Part shown: piece after piece, positions 34,966 through 44,002 of the stretch
How the letters are laid out: the number at the start of each line of letters is the position of its first letter
Numbering within the stretch: the first letter of the stretch is position 1
Assembly (NCBI GenBank): GCA_965221785.1
Contig: CBDCSR010000002.1
Coordinates: 620,001-684,000, forward strand
Length of the DNA stretch: 64,000 bases
Origin: BD2-11 sp965221785
GTDB lineage: Bacteria; Gemmatimonadota; Gemmatimonadetes; Longimicrobiales; Gaopeijiaceae
Direction: 5' to 3'
Made by a program: the position numbers and the translations under genes
Notes under the pieces: generated by a model
Databases searched by the model: none
Told to the model about the DNA's origin: nothing
What the model saw: only the letters and a program-made list of their open reading frames with translations

Positions 34966-36438
34966 CTAGAAAAGCCCCTGCAGCCAGAGCACCACAAAGG
35001 CACCGTAGAACACCGACGTCGCGACCAGCGCGACCCTTCGCCACATCGGCGGCCGGATCTCCTCCGGCAGGAAGCGCGTGTTGATGTAGAGAAGGTGGAG
35101 CGAGGAAATCACGAAGACGATGCCGGCCATGTTGGCGCCCAGCTGCAGCAGCACGATCGGCTGCGCCAGCCCCAGGCCGATGATCCCCCACCCGGCGATC
35201 CCGACGAGCACCGTGTAGTAGACAAAGCGCACATCGCCGCCGCGCCAGCGCCGCACGCGCCGGGAGCCCGTCCAGAGGATGTCGGTGATGGCGCGCGTCA
35301 TTCCGTCCACGATGTCCAGTTGGGTCTTGAACAGGATCCAGACGCCCATGAGCGCGATCACGCCTCCGAAGAGCGCGCCCGCCCGGGTGGCCATGGCATC
35401 GGCCAGCGCCGCCGCCACCGAGAGGCCGCGGATGTCGGTGCCGGCCTCGATGAAGGTGACGTAGAGCACGGCCGGCAGGATCATGCCCAGCAGCGCGCCA
35501 CCGAAATAGACTCCCCACTGGTCGGCGCGCACGATCCGCCACCACCCCCGCCACCGCCCCATCGCCTCCGGGGTGGGGTCGAAGATGTAGCCGGTCGGGG
35601 CGAGGCGCACCTGCTTTCCTCCCACCGCGGCCGGAATGTAGCCCACCACGCTGCCCATCCCGTACCCCTTGTCGCGCGCCCAGTTGGAGAGGGTCAGGTT
35701 CGTCATGCCGCCCGCGCCCGAATAGGCGGCAAACGCGCCGATCAGGAAGAAGTCGGCCCCGGCCGGGATAAAGCGGAACGCCCCCTGCACGGGGTCATAG
35801 CCGACCAGCCCCGCCGCCCCCGCGACCCAGGTCTCCGGGGCCACGAACATGAGCGCCAGCACCAGGAAGGTCCCGAGGATCGCCACCACCAGGATCCAGT
35901 TCAGAATCTCCAGGGTGCGTTCGATGCGCCGCCCGAAGAGCAGGATGGCGACGCACAGGACGAACGTACCAACCCCGAAGGCATGCACGAGCCCCGCGTT
36001 CTCCGGCCCGGCCAGGTCGCGGAACACCAGGAAGAATACCGCGCCCGCCGCCGTGCCCGCCCAGGCCGGCCACCCCAGTTGCAGGAAGTAGAGCAGGGCG
36101 TAGACCACCGCCCAGAACGGAGCCGCCGGCCGGGTGCGCATGAAGCCGGTAAAGGCGGGCTCGCCGGTGGCGATCGTCCAGCGCATGAGCTCGGTGTTGA
36201 ACACGGTCTGCAGGAAGGTGGCGACGAGCGTCACCCACAACAGCACCAGGCCGTAGCGCACGAACGCCGACGGACCCAGCAGAAACTCCCCTCCCCCGAT
36301 GGACGCGCCCAGCACGATCACGCCGGGCCCCACAACCCCGATCCAGGCCAATCCCCGGGGCCGGGGCGGGACCGGCAGCTCAGCGCTCCGGAACGGGGCC
36401 AGGCCGGTCCGGGATTCGGGGCTCTGTGGTTCAGGCAC
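34966..36438 (-). CDS. Nramp-superfamily-like membrane transporter, atypical
   Basis: A 490-residue membrane protein with about 11 transmembrane helices. The first helix region reads GVVGPGVIVLGASIGGGEFL; residues 44-51 (GASIGGGE) replace the Asp-Pro-Gly-Asn metal-binding turn of classical Nramp proteins, while the preceding Gly-Pro-Gly is kept. FFLIGAFAAYSGAGGMTNLTL lies where helix 6 is expected, without the usual Met-Pro-His. It is therefore a distant Nramp group; divalent metal may not be the substrate. The phospholipase-like gene follows at two bases. A GC-rich hairpin (36481-36497) lies upstream of its start. Confidence 0.78.
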   Translation of the reverse strand: MPEPQSPESRTGLAPFRSAELPVPPRPRGLAWIGVVGPGVIVLGASIGGGEFLLGPSAFVRYGLVLLWVTLVATFLQTVFNTELMRWTIATGEPAFTGFMRTRPAAPFWAVVYALLYFLQLGWPAWAGTAAGAVFFLVFRDLAGPENAGLVHAFGVGTFVLCVAILLFGRRIERTLEILNWILVVAILGTFLVLALMFVAPETWVAGAAGLVGYDPVQGAFRFIPAGADFFLIGAFAAYSGAGGMTNLTLSNWARDKGYGMGSVVGYIPAAVGGKQVRLAPTGYIFDPTPEAMGRWRGWWRIVRADQWGVYFGGALLGMILPAVLYVTFIEAGTDIRGLSVAAALADAMATRAGALFGGVIALMGVWILFKTQLDIVDGMTRAITDILWTGSRRVRRWRGGDVRFVYYTVLVGIAGWGIIGLGLAQPIVLLQLGANMAGIVFVISSLHLLYINTRFLPEEIRPPMWRRVALVATSVFYGAFVVLWLQGLF

Positions 36439-36741
36439 GGGTCACCGCCCTTCGTTTCGGTTTGACCGCGAATCGGCAAGGGGACGCACGGCGTCCCAAA
36501 TCTTGCACTCGGGACCATTCTCGTACATCATTGGGGGCAATCGGGGTCGGATGCGACCCCCAGCGCCAACGGGCCTTCCGGCCCAGCTTCGAACGGGGTC
36601 GAACCCAGCTAAGCCGTTTTCGTGACGAACACTCGGCCCCTTCCCCGCCCCCGTCCCGCCTCCGGCTGCCCCGGCGGCGTGCCGCGCTGACGCCAACTCC
36701 GCGAGCCGCATGCGCCCCTTCAGGTCCACCGGCGAGGACTG
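36439..36741. other. Divergent intergenic region with GC-rich hairpins
   Basis: About 303 bases between the Nramp-like and flavoprotein genes. Three short perfect stems are visible: GGGACGC-ACG-GCGTCCC (36481-36497), GGGTCG-GATG-CGACCC near 36555-36570, and GGGCC-TTCC-GGCCC near 36580-36595. TTGCAC followed by CATCAT is a weak promoter-like pair near 36505. No coding frame stands out. Confidence 0.45.
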
Positions 36742-38541
36742 ATGCAACCCACGGACGTCGGCAATCCCGACTACTACCACAAGGTGGTGGACTGCCAGTG
36801 GGGCTGTCCGGCCCACACCAACGTCCCCGAGTACATCCGGCTGATCGCCAACGGCCGCTATACCGATTCCTTCTGGCTGAACCGGTCCTCGAACGTCTTC
36901 CCGGGGATCCTGGGCCGCACCTGCGACCGTCCCTGCGAGCCGGCGTGCCGCCGCACCCGCGTCGACGGGAAGCCGGTCGCCATCTGCCGCCTGAAGCGGG
37001 TTGCGGCCGATCTGCGCGATCCGACCGACAACCGTCTGCCCCATATCCCCGTGGTCAAGAACGGCAAGCGCATTGCCCTGGTCGGATGCGGGCCGGCGTC
37101 GCTCACCGTCTGCAACGATCTGATGCCGCTCGGCTACGAGTGCACGATTTTCGAGGCACTCCCCCGCTCCGGCGGGCTCATGCGCACCAACATCCCCGCC
37201 TTCCGGCTCCCCGTCGCGGTGCTCGAGGAAGAGATCGACATGATCCTCGACATGGGCGTCAAGATCCACTACAACACGCGCATCGAGTCGATGAAGGAGC
37301 TTCTCGAGGAGGGCTACGACGCCGTCTTCGTGGGCACCGGCGCCCCCAAGGGCAAGGAGCTGAACATCCCGGGCCGCCAGGAAGCCGCCGACAACATCCA
37401 TATCGGCATCGAGTGGCTGGAGGCGGTCCACTTCGGGCACGTCGACGCCATCGGCGAGCGCGTGCTGGTGATCGGGGTCGGCAACACGGCGATGGACTGC
37501 TGCCGCACCTCGAAGCGCCTCGGCGGCACGGACATCAAGGTGATGGCGCGCAAGTCGCGGCCCTACTTCAAGGCATCGCCCTGGGAGCTCGAGGACGCCG
37601 AGGAGGAGCTGGTCGATATCGTCGAGAACTATTCCCCGAAGCGGTTCGTGCTGGAAGACGGCAGGCTGGTCGGGATGGACTTCGAACTGGTCAGCTGGCA
37701 CAAGGACAAGGAATCGGGACGCCTCAAGGCGACCGTCCACGACACCGAGTTCCTTCCCTGTGACGACGTCATCCTCGCCATCGGCCAGGACAACGCCTTC
37801 CCCTGGATCGAGCGCGACATCGGCATCGAGTTCAATCACTGGGACATGCCGGAGGTCGACCGCACCACCTTCATGACCACCCGCGAGGGGATCTTCGTGG
37901 GCGGAGACGCGGCCTGGGGGCCGGAGAACATCATCTGGGCGGTGGAGCACGGCCACCAGGCGGCCATCTCGATCCACAACTACTGCCAGGGGCTGTCGCT
38001 TACCGACGACCGCCCGCCCCAGGACCACAACCTCATCTCCGCCAAGATGGGGATGCACGAGTGGGCCTACTCCAACGACTACAATCCCTCGCCGCGCCAG
38101 AAGATGAAGCACGTGGAGCTGGTGCGCCGCTTCGAGGAGTTGTCCATCGAGGTGGAGATGGGCTTCGACCCGGAGCAGACCGCGCACGAGGTGGAGCGCT
38201 GCCTCAACTGCGACATCCAGACCCACTTCGAGGCGAAGCTGTGCATCGAATGCGACGCCTGCATCGACATCTGCCCGGTACACTGCCTCACGATCACCGT
38301 GAACGGCGCTGAAGAGGACCTCCGGACCCGTCTCATGGCGCCCGCGGAGAACCTCACCCAGGATCTGATGGTATCAGAAGGACTCCCCCAGACCGGGCGC
38401 GTGATGGTGAAGGACGAGGACCTCTGCGTGCATTGCGGCCTGTGCGCGGAGCGCTGTCCCACGGCGGCCTGGGACATGCGCAAGTTCGAACTGATGATTC
38501 CCTACGCGGGGCAGGAAGCGGCATGTCCGACGCACGTCTAG
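36742..38541 (+). CDS. GltD-like NAD(P)H-dependent flavoprotein with C-terminal 2x[4Fe-4S] ferredoxin domain
   Basis: A 599-residue electron-transfer subunit. The N-terminal GltD-type Fe-S region holds Cys18, Cys22, Cys61, Cys65 and Cys69 (VDCQWGCPAHTNVPEYI and GRTCDRPCEPACRR). An FAD-binding Rossmann motif follows (IALVGCGPASLTV, about 111-123), then an NAD(P)H-binding motif (LVIGVGNTAMDCCR) and GIFVGGDAAWGPENIIWAVE. The C-terminus has CIECDACIDICP (about 502-513) and CVHCGLCAERCP (about 562-573). It overlaps korA by 19 bases. With korA and korB it should pass electrons between a 2-oxoacid oxidoreductase and a nicotinamide cofactor. The cofactor is not deduced. Confidence 0.88.
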   Translation: MQPTDVGNPDYYHKVVDCQWGCPAHTNVPEYIRLIANGRYTDSFWLNRSSNVFPGILGRTCDRPCEPACRRTRVDGKPVAICRLKRVAADLRDPTDNRLPHIPVVKNGKRIALVGCGPASLTVCNDLMPLGYECTIFEALPRSGGLMRTNIPAFRLPVAVLEEEIDMILDMGVKIHYNTRIESMKELLEEGYDAVFVGTGAPKGKELNIPGRQEAADNIHIGIEWLEAVHFGHVDAIGERVLVIGVGNTAMDCCRTSKRLGGTDIKVMARKSRPYFKASPWELEDAEEELVDIVENYSPKRFVLEDGRLVGMDFELVSWHKDKESGRLKATVHDTEFLPCDDVILAIGQDNAFPWIERDIGIEFNHWDMPEVDRTTFMTTREGIFVGGDAAWGPENIIWAVEHGHQAAISIHNYCQGLSLTDDRPPQDHNLISAKMGMHEWAYSNDYNPSPRQKMKHVELVRRFEELSIEVEMGFDPEQTAHEVERCLNCDIQTHFEAKLCIECDACIDICPVHCLTITVNGAEEDLRTRLMAPAENLTQDLMVSEGLPQTGRVMVKDEDLCVHCGLCAERCPTAAWDMRKFELMIPYAGQEAACPTHV

Positions 38542-40394
38542 AGCAAGCCGACCGGACCAACGACTTCGCGTTCAAGATCGGGACCGTCAACGGCACCGGC
38601 TCGGCGAGCGCAAACGGCCTCATCATGCAGGCGATCTTCCGCATGGGGATCCCCTGCACCGGCAAGAACGTCTTCCCCTCCAACATCCAGGGCCTCCCGA
38701 CCTGGTACGAAATCCGGGTCAGTCGCGACGGATACTCCGCGCGCACCCCCGAGTTCGACCTCATCGTGGCCATGAATCCGGCCACCTACGAGCGCGACAT
38801 CGAGGAGGTGCGCCCGGGCGGGTACCTGCTGCACGACTCCTCCTGGCCCATGGCGAAGGAGTTCCTGCGCGACGACATCACATTTCTGGGCGTTCCGCTG
38901 GGCGAGATGTGCGTGCGCGAGTTCAAGGGCGCGCGCGTGCGCATCCTCATGAAGAACATCGCGTACGCGGGAGCTCTCGCCGCGCTGCTGTCGATGGATC
39001 TGGACGTGATCCGCGGGATGATCCAGGAGAAGTTCGCGGCCAAGCCCAAGCTCATCGGCTCGAACTACAAGGCGATCGAACTGGGCTACGACTATGCGAT
39101 GGAGCACTTCGACTGCCCGCTGCCGATCCGGCTCGAGACGATGGACGCGACCTCGGACCACGTGCTCATGGACGGCAACACCTCGGCGGCGCTCGGCTGC
39201 GTGTACGCCGGCGCGACCGTGGGCGCCTGGTACCCGATCACGCCGTCCACCTCCCTGATGGACGCCTTCAAGCGCTTCTGCGAGCGCTTCCGCAAGGATT
39301 CGGAGACCGGCGAGCGCAGCTTCTTCATCGCGCAGGCCGAGGACGAGCTGGCGGCGGCCGGCGTGGTGGTGGGCGCGGGATGGGCGGGCGCGCGCGCCTT
39401 CACCCCGACCAGCGGCCCGGGCATCTCGCTCATGAGCGAGTTCATCGGGCTGGCCTACTACGCGGAGGTGCCGTCGGTGTTCGTGGACGTGCAGCGGGTC
39501 GGGCCCTCGACGGGCATGCCCACCCGCACCCAGCAGGGCGACATCGCGGCGGTGGCCTATGCCTCGCACGGCGACACCAAGCACATCGCGCTCTTCCCGG
39601 CCAACCCCGAGGAGTCGTTCCACATGGCGGTGGAGGCCTTCGACCTGGCCGAGCGCTTCCAGACCCCGGTGTTCCTGGTGCAGGACCTGGACATCGGCAT
39701 GAACGACTGGATGATCCCCAAGCTGACCTGGGACGACGGCTTCGCGCCCGACCGGGGCAAGGTGCTCGGGGCGGCGGAGCTGGAGCGCATCGAGAAGTTC
39801 TACCGCTACATGGATGTCGACGGCGACGGGATTCCGTACCGCTCGCTTCCGGGCGTGCACCCGAAGGGCGCCTACTTCACGCGGGGTTCGGGGCACACCA
39901 GCCGCGGGACCTACACCGAGGACGCCGACGAGTACACCGAGGTGATGGACCGGCTGTGCAGGAAGATCGACTCCGCCGCGAGCGAGGTGCCCGCGCCGGC
40001 CGTGCAGATGCGTGAGGGCGCGACCATGGCGCTGGTCACCATCGGGTCGTGCGACGGAGCGGTGCGCGAGGCGGCCGACCTCCTGGAGCGGCAGGGTCTG
40101 CCGGTGAACTACATGCGCGTGCGCGGCTTCCCCTTCGACACCCTGGTACGCGAGTTCCTGGACGCGCACGAGCTCAACTTCGTGGTCGAGCAGAACCGGG
40201 ACGCGCAGCTCAGACGTTTGCTGATGACGGAGACCGAGGTGGATCCGGCACGCCTGCACTCGGTGCTTGACTACGGCGGCTTCCCCATGAGCGCGGCCTT
40301 CGTGGCCGGCGAGGTGAACCAGCACCTGGGTCTCGCCCCGGAGAAAAGGAAGGTGCGGCCGGCAGCAGAGCGGCCGGAAGGAGCGGTGGCATGA
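38523..40394 (+). CDS. korA: 2-oxoacid:ferredoxin oxidoreductase, fused gamma-alpha subunit
   Basis: A 623-residue subunit of a TPP-dependent 2-oxoacid oxidoreductase. Residues about 15-190 are the gamma domain (GTVNGTGSASANGLIMQAIF), and 210-600 the alpha domain with PITPSTSLMDAF, AEDELAAAGVVVGAGWAGAR and TPTSGPGISLMSEFIGLAYY. These are the pyrimidine-binding and CoA-binding parts of the family. ATG 38523 is inside the previous gene, and the ATGA overlap leads into korB. It probably oxidises 2-oxoglutarate or a related acid with CoA. The GltD-like gene as first cistron suggests electrons go to or from NAD(P)H within one complex. Confidence 0.9.
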   Translation: MSDARLEQADRTNDFAFKIGTVNGTGSASANGLIMQAIFRMGIPCTGKNVFPSNIQGLPTWYEIRVSRDGYSARTPEFDLIVAMNPATYERDIEEVRPGGYLLHDSSWPMAKEFLRDDITFLGVPLGEMCVREFKGARVRILMKNIAYAGALAALLSMDLDVIRGMIQEKFAAKPKLIGSNYKAIELGYDYAMEHFDCPLPIRLETMDATSDHVLMDGNTSAALGCVYAGATVGAWYPITPSTSLMDAFKRFCERFRKDSETGERSFFIAQAEDELAAAGVVVGAGWAGARAFTPTSGPGISLMSEFIGLAYYAEVPSVFVDVQRVGPSTGMPTRTQQGDIAAVAYASHGDTKHIALFPANPEESFHMAVEAFDLAERFQTPVFLVQDLDIGMNDWMIPKLTWDDGFAPDRGKVLGAAELERIEKFYRYMDVDGDGIPYRSLPGVHPKGAYFTRGSGHTSRGTYTEDADEYTEVMDRLCRKIDSAASEVPAPAVQMREGATMALVTIGSCDGAVREAADLLERQGLPVNYMRVRGFPFDTLVREFLDAHELNFVVEQNRDAQLRRLLMTETEVDPARLHSVLDYGGFPMSAAFVAGEVNQHLGLAPEKRKVRPAAERPEGAVA

Positions 40395-41446
40395 CCTATA
40401 TCGCCAAGCCCGCGGTCCGACATCCCGGCCTGGGCGCCAACGAACTCGGCCTGCACATGCGGGACTACGAGGGCACGATTTCGACGCTGTGCGCGGGGTG
40501 TGGCCACGACTCGGTCACCGCCGCGGTCATCCAGGCCTTCTACGAACTCTCCATCCCGCCGCACCGCATCGCCAAGATGAGCGGCATCGGCTGCTCGGCC
40601 AAGACACCCGCCTACTTCGTGAACGAGGCGCACGGGTTCAACGGGGTGCACGGGCGCATGCCCGCCCTTGCGACCGGGGCAAACGCGGCCAACAAGGACC
40701 TCTACTACATCGGCATTTCCGGCGACGGCGACTCGCTCTCCATTGGCCTGGGCCAGTTCTGCCACGCGATCCGGCGCAACGTCAACATGCTGTACGTGCT
40801 GGAGAACAACGGCGTCTACGGTCTCACCAAGGGCCAGTTCTCGGCGTCGGCGGACGTGGGCTCGCGCTCCAAGCGCGGCGTGCCCAACAAGAGCGAGCCC
40901 ATCGACCCGGTGGCGCTGGCGCTCACCCTGGGGGCAACCTTCGTCGCGCGCGGCTTCTCGGGCGACAAACAGCAGCTCCTCCCGCTGCTCAAGGCCGGGC
41001 TGATGCACAAGGGCTTCGCCTTCCTGGACGTGATCTCGCCGTGCGTGACCTTCAACGACCACGTCGGGTCGACCAAGAGCTATCTCTACACCCGCCACCA
41101 CGGACACGAGCTGGTGCCGGTCGATTTCGTGCCCATCCGCTCGGAGATTTCGGCTTCGTACAAGAAGGGCGGCCGCACCTCCATCACCATGCACGACGGC
41201 AGCATGGTGCGCTTCCGCAAGGTGCCCGAGGACTACGACCCCACCGACCGCCTGTCCGCCTACGAGCATTACCGCTCGCTGCAGAACCGCGGCGAGGTGG
41301 TGACCGGGCTCCTCTACCTGGACCCCGGCGGCGAGGACATGCACGACGACAACGCGACCACCGCGACGCCCCTCGCCGAAATGGCCTACGAGGACCTCTG
41401 CCCCGGCAGCGAACAGATGGACGCGCTGATGGAGGAGTTCAGGTAG
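40391..41446 (+). CDS. korB: 2-oxoacid:ferredoxin oxidoreductase, beta subunit
   Basis: A 351-residue TPP-binding subunit. LCAGCGHDSV with Cys34 and Cys37 supplies two of the ligands of the proximal [4Fe-4S] cluster. The TPP-binding motif is GDGDSLSIG (111-119) followed by ENNGVYGLTKGQ (139-150). FLDVISPCVTFN is also conserved. The start overlaps the korA stop (ATGA), and the 3' end overlaps the convergent next gene by eight bases. Substrate is most likely 2-oxoglutarate or pyruvate-like acids; the exact acid cannot be fixed here. Confidence 0.92.
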   Translation: MTYIAKPAVRHPGLGANELGLHMRDYEGTISTLCAGCGHDSVTAAVIQAFYELSIPPHRIAKMSGIGCSAKTPAYFVNEAHGFNGVHGRMPALATGANAANKDLYYIGISGDGDSLSIGLGQFCHAIRRNVNMLYVLENNGVYGLTKGQFSASADVGSRSKRGVPNKSEPIDPVALALTLGATFVARGFSGDKQQLLPLLKAGLMHKGFAFLDVISPCVTFNDHVGSTKSYLYTRHHGHELVPVDFVPIRSEISASYKKGGRTSITMHDGSMVRFRKVPEDYDPTDRLSAYEHYRSLQNRGEVVTGLLYLDPGGEDMHDDNATTATPLAEMAYEDLCPGSEQMDALMEEFR

Positions 41447-42200
41447 GGGGTAGCGCCTGCGAGGGCGGCGTCACGTACCGGGCGATCCGGTCCACCAGCG
41501 CTTCCGCCTCCGCGCGGCGCTTGCGTCCGGTCGACTTCATGACCTGGCGCATTGCCACGTACAGTCCGCCGGTGAGAGCGAAGGGAAAGGCCAGTGCGAA
41601 GAGCGCCGAGCCCAGCGCCCCCAGGCCGACTCCGAAACCGACACCCATCCCGATTCCCATCCCGCCTCCGCCCACGACACCGCCGTAGAGCGCTCCCGCG
41701 TAGCTCTGCAGGCGCTCTTCGGCCTGGATGCGCGTCTCGCGGTTGCGCGACGCCACGATTAACTGAAGAGAGCGAGTCTGGTAGTCCGAGGTTTCGGATC
41801 TCCACGTCAGGGTGCGTCCGACCATCGATGTGTTGCCCGGTACATCGGTAGCCATCTGGATCTCCGTGACGATCTGTTCGTAGTCCTCGTCCCGCAGTTC
41901 ACCCGGGAGGATCCGCTCGGCGCGAACCAGGAGCGGGGTGCCGGCCAGCGAGTCTCTCAGTCCCGTGGGCTCCGGGCCGTCGATGCGGGCCGCGGCCAAC
42001 TGGATGTAGCGCGGGTCGATCCCCGCTTCCGCGGCCACTTCCTGCAGTGCTGCCAGCGTCATCCCGCGACCCTCGTGGCCGCCGGGCCCACCAGCCTCGT
42101 TCGACTGCTGCAGCTCGGTGGCGTACTTCAGCAGGCGGCCGACCTCCTTGTCGCTATAGCGGCGGGGCGGACCTCGGCGCGGGGGTTCGTCTCGGGGCAT
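41439..42200 (-). CDS. Hypothetical protein with C-terminal transmembrane region
   Basis: A 253-residue protein without a recognised family. An N-terminal helical module (YSDKEVGRLLKYATELQ, MTLAALQEVAAEAGIDPRYI) is followed by a beta-rich central domain (about 80-165; WRSETSDYQTRSLQLIVASR) and a Gly-rich double transmembrane hairpin (about 168-215). The final helix is basic (KSTGRKRRAEAEALVDRIARY). ATG 42200 was chosen; an upstream extension lies inside the symporter gene. It follows the symporter stop by 10 bases, so it is in that operon. A regulatory or scaffold role is possible but cannot be shown. Confidence 0.68.
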   Translation of the reverse strand: MPRDEPPRRGPPRRYSDKEVGRLLKYATELQQSNEAGGPGGHEGRGMTLAALQEVAAEAGIDPRYIQLAAARIDGPEPTGLRDSLAGTPLLVRAERILPGELRDEDYEQIVTEIQMATDVPGNTSMVGRTLTWRSETSDYQTRSLQLIVASRNRETRIQAEERLQSYAGALYGGVVGGGGMGIGMGVGFGVGLGALGSALFALAFPFALTGGLYVAMRQVMKSTGRKRRAEAEALVDRIARYVTPPSQALPPT

Positions 42201-42210
42201 CGCGATCCTT

Positions 42211-43701
42211 CTACTGCTCCTCCCCGTACACGAACCGCTCCACCTCGCCGTGCACGCGCTCGACCGTCTCGGCCGAGGGCGCCGCGGTGACGCCGGACAC
42301 GGCGATCGCCACCACGAAGTTGGCCGCGAGGCCCCAGAGCCCGCCGTGGATGCCCATCGGGTTCGGATCGAGCAGGAGGGACCACCACAGGGTGGCAACG
42401 CCGGCAGCCAGCCCTGCCAGGACTCCGGCTTTGGTCAGCGAGCGGCCGCCCGGGAAGCAGATGCCGAAGATGGCGGGCAGCAGCTGGAGGGCACCCGAGC
42501 CCGAGAGGTTGATGATGCTCACCAGCAGGGCGCTCTCCTGGAGCGACAGCCAGTAGGCCAATACCAGAAGCGCCAGCACGATGCCCTGGCCGACGCGCAC
42601 GTAGTGCTTCTGGCTCCGGTTGCGCACCAGGTAGCGCTGGTACACGTCGCGGGTCAGCACGGTCATGTTGGCGTGCAGGATGGAGTCCAGGGTGGACATG
42701 GCGGCGGCCGCCGCGCCGGCCAGTATGAGGCCGGTAAGCCAGGGCGGCGCGAAGTTGAAGAGGAGTTCGGGGAAGATGCGGTCGGCCTGGGCGAGGTCGG
42801 GCAGGACCAGCGCACCACCGAGGCCTACCAGCGCCGCCGGGATGTAGAGCGTCATCAGGTAGATGGGCGTGGTGGCCCCCAACAGCTTGAGCGTCTTGCC
42901 GTCCACCGCCGTGTAGTAGCGGATCATCATGTGGGGCTGCAGCACGATCCCGAAGGACAGCGTGATCACCATCCCCACCCAGATGCCCGGCGTGAACAGG
43001 CCTTCCGGGCCGGGGAGTGTGAGCAGTTCGGGTCGCTGTTCCGCCACCGCACGCCACAACTCGACCGGCCCGCCGAACAGCTCGAACGAGAGCACCAGCG
43101 CGCCCGCCCACACCGCGACGTACATCCACACGCCCTGCATGACGTCGGTCCAGTAGACGGCCCGCAGACCGCCGATCGCCAGGTGCACCGCCGCCACGGT
43201 GAGCATCACGAACACGCCGACCTCGAAGGAGATGCGCCCGTCCGAAGCGACCTCCACGATGTAGCCCAGCGCCAGCGCCTGCACCTGGATGTAGAGGATG
43301 GTGAAGACCACCGAGAACAGCGCGATCGCCACCCGCACCGCCTCGGACTCGTAGAAGTCGGCCAGCATGTCCGCCGGGGTGATGTAGCCGAACGTCTTGC
43401 CCAGCGCCCAGATGCGCGTGCCGATGACGTAGGTGATGGCGCCGACCAGCACCGTCCACGCCCCGGCGGCCCAGAAGCCGATGCCGTGGGTGTAGAAGAA
43501 CCCGCCCGAACCCAGGAACGCGAAGGCGGAGTGGAAGGTGGCCACCACCGTGAGGTAGAGGACGACGAACCCGGTGCGCCGTCCGGCCAGAAGGAAGTCC
43601 TCCATGTCCACCGACATGTGCCGGTTGGCCACCACCGCGACCCCGAGCGTGATCAGCAGGTAGATGAAGATCAGGCTGGTGGCGACGACCCAGGTTTCCA
43701 T
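42211..43701 (-). CDS. Sodium:solute symporter (SSS family)
   Basis: A 496-residue inner-membrane symporter with about 13 helices. Features include FLLAGRRTGFVVLYLTVVAT near the N-terminus, GGLRAVYWTDVMQGVWMY, and AGAAAAAMSTLDSILHANMT, the site that holds the sodium-coordinating Ser/Thr residues in this family. DUF3311 protein 77 residues long precedes it at a 13-base distance, a common partnership. Substrate not predictable from sequence; amino acids, sugars or organic acids are known for the family. The hypothetical gene follows at 10 bases. Confidence 0.9.
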   Translation of the reverse strand: METWVVATSLIFIYLLITLGVAVVANRHMSVDMEDFLLAGRRTGFVVLYLTVVATFHSAFAFLGSGGFFYTHGIGFWAAGAWTVLVGAITYVIGTRIWALGKTFGYITPADMLADFYESEAVRVAIALFSVVFTILYIQVQALALGYIVEVASDGRISFEVGVFVMLTVAAVHLAIGGLRAVYWTDVMQGVWMYVAVWAGALVLSFELFGGPVELWRAVAEQRPELLTLPGPEGLFTPGIWVGMVITLSFGIVLQPHMMIRYYTAVDGKTLKLLGATTPIYLMTLYIPAALVGLGGALVLPDLAQADRIFPELLFNFAPPWLTGLILAGAAAAAMSTLDSILHANMTVLTRDVYQRYLVRNRSQKHYVRVGQGIVLALLVLAYWLSLQESALLVSIINLSGSGALQLLPAIFGICFPGGRSLTKAGVLAGLAAGVATLWWSLLLDPNPMGIHGGLWGLAANFVVAIAVSGVTAAPSAETVERVHGEVERFVYGEEQ

Positions 43702-43714
43702 CAGGGAGCCACCT

Positions 43715-43948
43715 CTACAAACCCCGCCGGTAGGCCCAGATCAGCACGCCGATGAGCACCGAGTAGACCACGAAGAGCGCGACGTAGAGGAACGGGAGCC
43801 CGAGGAAGGTCGGCTCGATCCGGTTCAGCACGCGGTGCGTCACCGGCGGCATGGCGAGCATGAACAGCAGGACGAACGCAACCACCGCGATGCGGCCGTT
43901 GCGGGTGCGCGGCCAGAGATGGCTACGGGGAGGAGCGGGCCGGGACAT
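43715..43948 (-). CDS. DUF3311-like small membrane protein
   Basis: A 77-residue protein with two transmembrane helices (about 19-37 and 50-70), the second in IEPTFLGLPFLYVALFVVYS. DUF3311 proteins of this shape usually precede a symporter of the SSS family and probably form a small auxiliary subunit. ATG 43948 was preferred to 43984, which adds only a short Pro/Ala stretch. It sits 13 bases upstream of the symporter gene. Confidence 0.8.
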   Translation of the reverse strand: MSRPAPPRSHLWPRTRNGRIAVVAFVLLFMLAMPPVTHRVLNRIEPTFLGLPFLYVALFVVYSVLIGVLIWAYRRGL

Positions 43949-44002
43949 GGCGGGGAAGATGCCCGGGCCAGCCGCTGCGGGCAAGCGCGCCCGCCGGCCC
44001 CT

